A stretch of 8,011 nucleotides of DNA, from assembly GCA_937967775.1 (NCBI GenBank), contig CALCJH010000377.1:1-8011 (forward strand), written 5' to 3'. The translations under genes were made by a program, and so were the position numbers. This DNA comes from an uncultured bacterium. GTDB lineage: Bacteria; Armatimonadota; UBA5829; DSUL01. Of the stretch, positions 6,446-8,011 are shown piece after piece. Every line of letters begins with the position of its first letter. Positions within the stretch are counted from its first letter, which is position 1. Under the pieces are notes generated by a model. That model did no database searches and had not been told where the DNA came from. It worked only from the letters and a program-made list of their open reading frames with translations.

Positions 6446-6804
6446 CTATGATCCCGACCCTGCTCAGTCTCACTACACAGGGCGCGCAGTGCCTGCAAAA
6501 CATCCTGGCACAATCCTTCAAAAGGCGCCTCTACAGCGGAAGGACGGGCGGTTACAGCCACATCCCACCCCGGCGCCACCGATGTTAGACACCGCCGGGC
6601 AGCCTCGCGCAGCCTCCTCTTGACCCTGTTGCGCACCACCGCCCTGCCGACCTTTTCGGAAACGGAAAACCCGATCCGCGCCGGGGAACCCGGCCGGGAC
6701 TGCAGCGCGCGAGCAATGATGTACCTCCCTGTGAACTTGCGGCCGCGCGACTGCACAGCCTTGAAACGGGCTCTAGCCCTCAGTCTTCGATCCCGGGGGA
6801 GCAT
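6427..6804 (-). CDS. rnpA: Ribonuclease P protein component
   Basis: RnpA is the small basic protein subunit of RNase P; with the catalytic RNA it removes the 5' leader of pre-tRNAs. From the ATG at 6804 it has 125 residues, close to the usual 110-130. It starts with the basic [13 protein letters not shown] typical of the family, has [21 protein letters not shown] spanning about 43-63, and carries the RNA-binding RNR motif (58-60) within a run of Arg/Lys up to about 71. An in-frame ATG 18 codons upstream is open, but those residues are not family-like and AAGGAG lies 6 nt before the chosen ATG. The stop overlaps the start of yidD. The gap to rpmH is 66 bp, consistent with the classic rpmH-rnpA unit. 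Confidence 0.96.
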   Translation of the reverse strand: MLPRDRRLRARARFKAVQSRGRKFTGRYIIARALQSRPGSPARIGFSVSEKVGRAVVRNRVKRRLREAARRCLTSVAPGWDVAVTARPSAVEAPFEGLCQDVLQALRALCSETEQGRDHRCLKGS

Positions 6805-6810
6805 CCGGAG

Positions 6811-6816
6811 CTCCTT
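6811..6816 (-). promoter_or_regulatory. Ribosome binding site that sets the rnpA start
   Basis: AAGGAG (6816 down to 6811 on the minus strand) is 6 nt before the ATG at 6804-6802, favouring this start over the in-frame ATG at 6858. Confidence 0.8.
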
Positions 6817-6870
6817 ACCCGTTACACTGGCCCAAAGACAGCCGCCCATGGCCGCCATCAGGCCTGGCGC

Positions 6871-7005
6871 CTAGACGGTGAGCCTGCGGCGCCCCTTGAG
6901 TCTTCTCCGCTTGAGCGTGCGGACGCCTCCCTTGGTGGACATCCGCTTCAGAAAGCCGTGAACACGGAACCTGCGCCTGTTCTTCGGCTGAAAAGTTCTC
7001 TTCAT
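6871..7005 (-). CDS. rpmH: 50S ribosomal protein L34
   Basis: This 44-residue, extremely basic protein is a component of the large ribosomal subunit. Translation of the minus strand from the ATG at 7005 gives [12 protein letters not shown], then [15 protein letters not shown], then a tail ending KGRRRLTV, which matches the L34 family along its whole length. It has the standard bacterial size and ends with a TAG. A GGAGAGG purine run lies 5 nt before the start. It is the first gene of the minus-strand operon, with a strong promoter just upstream, and faces dnaA across a 380-bp gap, the order commonly found near the chromosomal origin. Confidence 0.98.
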   Translation of the reverse strand: MKRTFQPKNRRRFRVHGFLKRMSTKGGVRTLKRRRLKGRRRLTV

Positions 7006-7035
7006 TCAGACCTCTCCGGGTAGTTCGTGCGACTC

Positions 7036-7064
7036 ATTATAGCATGGGCTTTCCCGCGTCTCAA
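7036..7064 (-). promoter_or_regulatory. Promoter of the rpmH operon (TTGAGA-N17-TATAAT, extended -10)
   Basis: On the minus strand TTGAGA (7064 down to 7059, 5 of 6 consensus) is followed by a 17-nt spacer and a perfect TATAAT (7041 down to 7036). The three bases before the -10 are TGC, an extended -10. Transcription should start near 7029, giving a short leader of about 24 nt before the rpmH ATG. A strong housekeeping promoter is expected for a ribosomal protein operon. Confidence 0.85.
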
Positions 7065-7124
7065 CGAACGCCGGCGGTCCGGTGGATGGCGAAAAAATAG
7101 AGCCAGAAAAGATGCCAATCCTCC

Positions 7125-7154
7125 TTGCCGGGGTCCGGGCCGTCTTGTTATAAT
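7125..7154 (+). promoter_or_regulatory. Candidate dnaA promoter (TTGCCG-N18-TATAAT, extended -10)
   Basis: A perfect TATAAT (7149-7154) is preceded by TGT, an extended -10. TTGCCG (7125-7130, 4 of 6) lies 18 nt upstream. An A-rich stretch before the -35 could act as an UP element. Transcription would start near 7161, so the dnaA mRNA would have an untranslated leader of about 225 nt. Confidence 0.7.
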
Positions 7155-7385
7155 CGCCTTCGCCGGTCGGCCTCAGGGGGGCTCTGGTGAGCGGTCCGTC
7201 CGAACAGAAACGGTCCTCAAAGACAGCGCCTTGTCCGCCTGCGAACACCTTGCTCCTGACACGCTCAGCCCGCGCTCAGGCGCTTACCAGAAGGCCCGGC
7301 CCCGCCGGCGTCCGGTCGCACTACATTTGATTCACAAAGCCCGCCGTCACAAGGCGAGACCCCGGAGAAGGGAGGATGCTGCCAG

Positions 7386-8011
7386 GTGCCGCAGAACGAT
7401 CAACTGCATTTTGGCGAAGACGCGAATCTCGTGGCGCTGCGTATGGCCTGGGAGCGCACGCTCAATGCCCTGTCCTCCCGCGCCAGCAAGCCCGTCTTCG
7501 ACAAGGGATTGAAGACGGTGGTCCCGATTTCGTTCGAGGACTCGGCTGTTGTGCTGGGCGTCCAGACGTCCTTCGCGAAGTTCTGGATCGAACAGAAGTT
7601 TCTCCCGCTGATAACAGAGCTTCTGAGCGACCACCTGGGGACCCGGGTCCGGGTCACCGTCCGGCTCCTGGAGGAAGACCCGGACCTGTCGCCGGACATC
7701 GCGGCGGCCGGTCTCGGAGCCGCCCTTCCGCAGGAGGAACCCCGCAGACAACCCGCGGACTTCGTCCTGAATGAGAACTACACGTTCGACACTTTTGTTG
7801 TGGGCCAATCCAACCGTATGGCCCACGCCGCAAGCTGCGCGGTAGCAGAGTCCCCGGGAGCCAGCTATAACCCCCTGTTCATATACGGTGATTCCGGGCT
7901 GGGGAAGACGCACCTGCTGCACGCCATCGGCAACTTCATCCGGCGCTACCACCCGCAGACCGGACTGATCTACATGACAGCGGAGACGTTCACATCGGAG
8001 TACGTTGCGGC
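7386..8011 (+). CDS. dnaA: Chromosomal replication initiator protein DnaA (5' part)
   Basis: DnaA is the AAA+ ATPase that binds DnaA boxes, opens the replication origin and helps load the helicase. Only 208 complete codons are present; the gene continues past the window's end. Domain I is recognisable at about 15-95 (AWERTLNAL, VQTSFAKFWIEQKF, VRVTVRLL). A short Ala/Pro/Glu-rich linker follows (about 95-127). Domain III opens with LNENYTFDTFVVGQSNRMAHAA at about 128-149, and the Walker A motif is GDSGLGKT (168-175). The usual form of this motif is GGxGLGKT, so the second and third positions differ. The start is taken as the GTG at 7386: it is the only start codon between the upstream stop and the conserved part. 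A purine-rich site, AAGGGAGG (7368-7375), lies 10 nt before it, a slightly long spacing. Confidence 0.95.
   Translation, partial: MPQNDQLHFGEDANLVALRMAWERTLNALSSRASKPVFDKGLKTVVPISFEDSAVVLGVQTSFAKFWIEQKFLPLITELLSDHLGTRVRVTVRLLEEDPDLSPDIAAAGLGAALPQEEPRRQPADFVLNENYTFDTFVVGQSNRMAHAASCAVAESPGASYNPLFIYGDSGLGKTHLLHAIGNFIRRYHPQTGLIYMTAETFTSEYVA

Larger units (their letters stand above)
7006..7385. other. Non-coding gap between divergent rpmH and dnaA
   Basis: This 380-bp stretch has no convincing gene. It holds the two back-to-back promoters, an A-rich segment between them (about 7091-7110), and a dnaA leader of roughly 225 nt. The leader contains a 7-bp direct repeat, CGCTCAG (7262-7268 and 7273-7279), and short GC-rich self-complementary runs, none clearly a terminator. 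The best DnaA-box-like word is TGATTCACA (7328-7336, 7 of 9 against TTATCCACA). I see no box cluster or AT-rich unwinding element, so it is not an obvious replication origin. Confidence 0.6.

Noticed and set aside
7187..7330. A possible 47-codon upstream ORF in the dnaA leader, GTG start
   Set aside because: A run of six G lies 5 nt upstream but is not a good ribosome binding site, and the peptide has no recognisable feature. Any GC-rich leader gives frames of this size.
7027..7512. A 161-codon frame across the rpmH-dnaA gap
   Set aside because: It runs through both promoters and into dnaA in another frame; the translation is low-complexity Arg-rich and unlike any protein I know.
7376..7774. 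An ATG-initiated 132-codon frame over the start of dnaA
   Set aside because: Its ATG directly abuts the purine-rich ribosome binding site, too close to be used, and the DnaA frame in the same stretch encodes conserved domain I.
1..8011. CRISPR arrays, insertion sequences, tRNA or rRNA genes
   Set aside because: I saw no spaced direct repeats, transposase frames, terminal inverted repeats or recognisable tRNA or rRNA sequence on either strand.

Overview
The window looks like the chromosomal dnaA/rpmH neighbourhood of a GC-rich bacterium with a Gram-negative-type envelope. The evidence for this is the divergent pair rpmH (minus strand) and dnaA (plus strand), followed on the minus strand by the classical series rpmH-rnpA-yidD-yidC-jag-mnmE. 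A PEP-CTERM protein at the left end implies an exosortase system elsewhere in the genome, which points to a phylum such as Armatimonadota, Planctomycetota, Verrucomicrobiota or Proteobacteria. The gene set and the style of the PEP-CTERM tail make me lean weakly to Armatimonadota; this is inference, not a search result.

Layout. Positions 1-132 hold a promoter-like sequence and a hairpin-rich leader. At 133-825 (+) is a secreted PEP-CTERM protein. A strong convergent terminator hairpin lies at 855-890. Reading leftwards on the minus strand from 7005 to 891 are rpmH (L34), rnpA (RNase P protein), yidD, yidC (membrane insertase), jag/khpB (KH-R3H RNA-binding protein), mnmE (tRNA-modifying GTPase) and a class I photolyase. 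Gaps are short (33-105 bp) and rnpA and yidD overlap, so this is probably one transcription unit of seven genes. Positions 7006-7385 are non-coding and hold back-to-back extended -10 promoters, one for rpmH and one for dnaA. dnaA starts at a GTG at 7386 and runs off the window's right end.

The genes form the usual core of translation (L34), tRNA processing (RnpA) and modification (MnmE), membrane insertion (YidD, YidC), RNA binding (Jag) and replication initiation (DnaA). The departures from the usual picture are modest. A photolyase sits in the operon tail where mnmG/rsmG/parAB often lie. The rpmH-dnaA gap has no cluster of DnaA boxes. Three copies of one 9-mer fall in gene-upstream regions. 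Jag has a long arginine-rich linker. Four starts (mnmE, yidC, rnpA, dnaA) are best set by ribosome binding sites, and three of these are GTG or TTG. I did not find a convincing new multi-gene system here.
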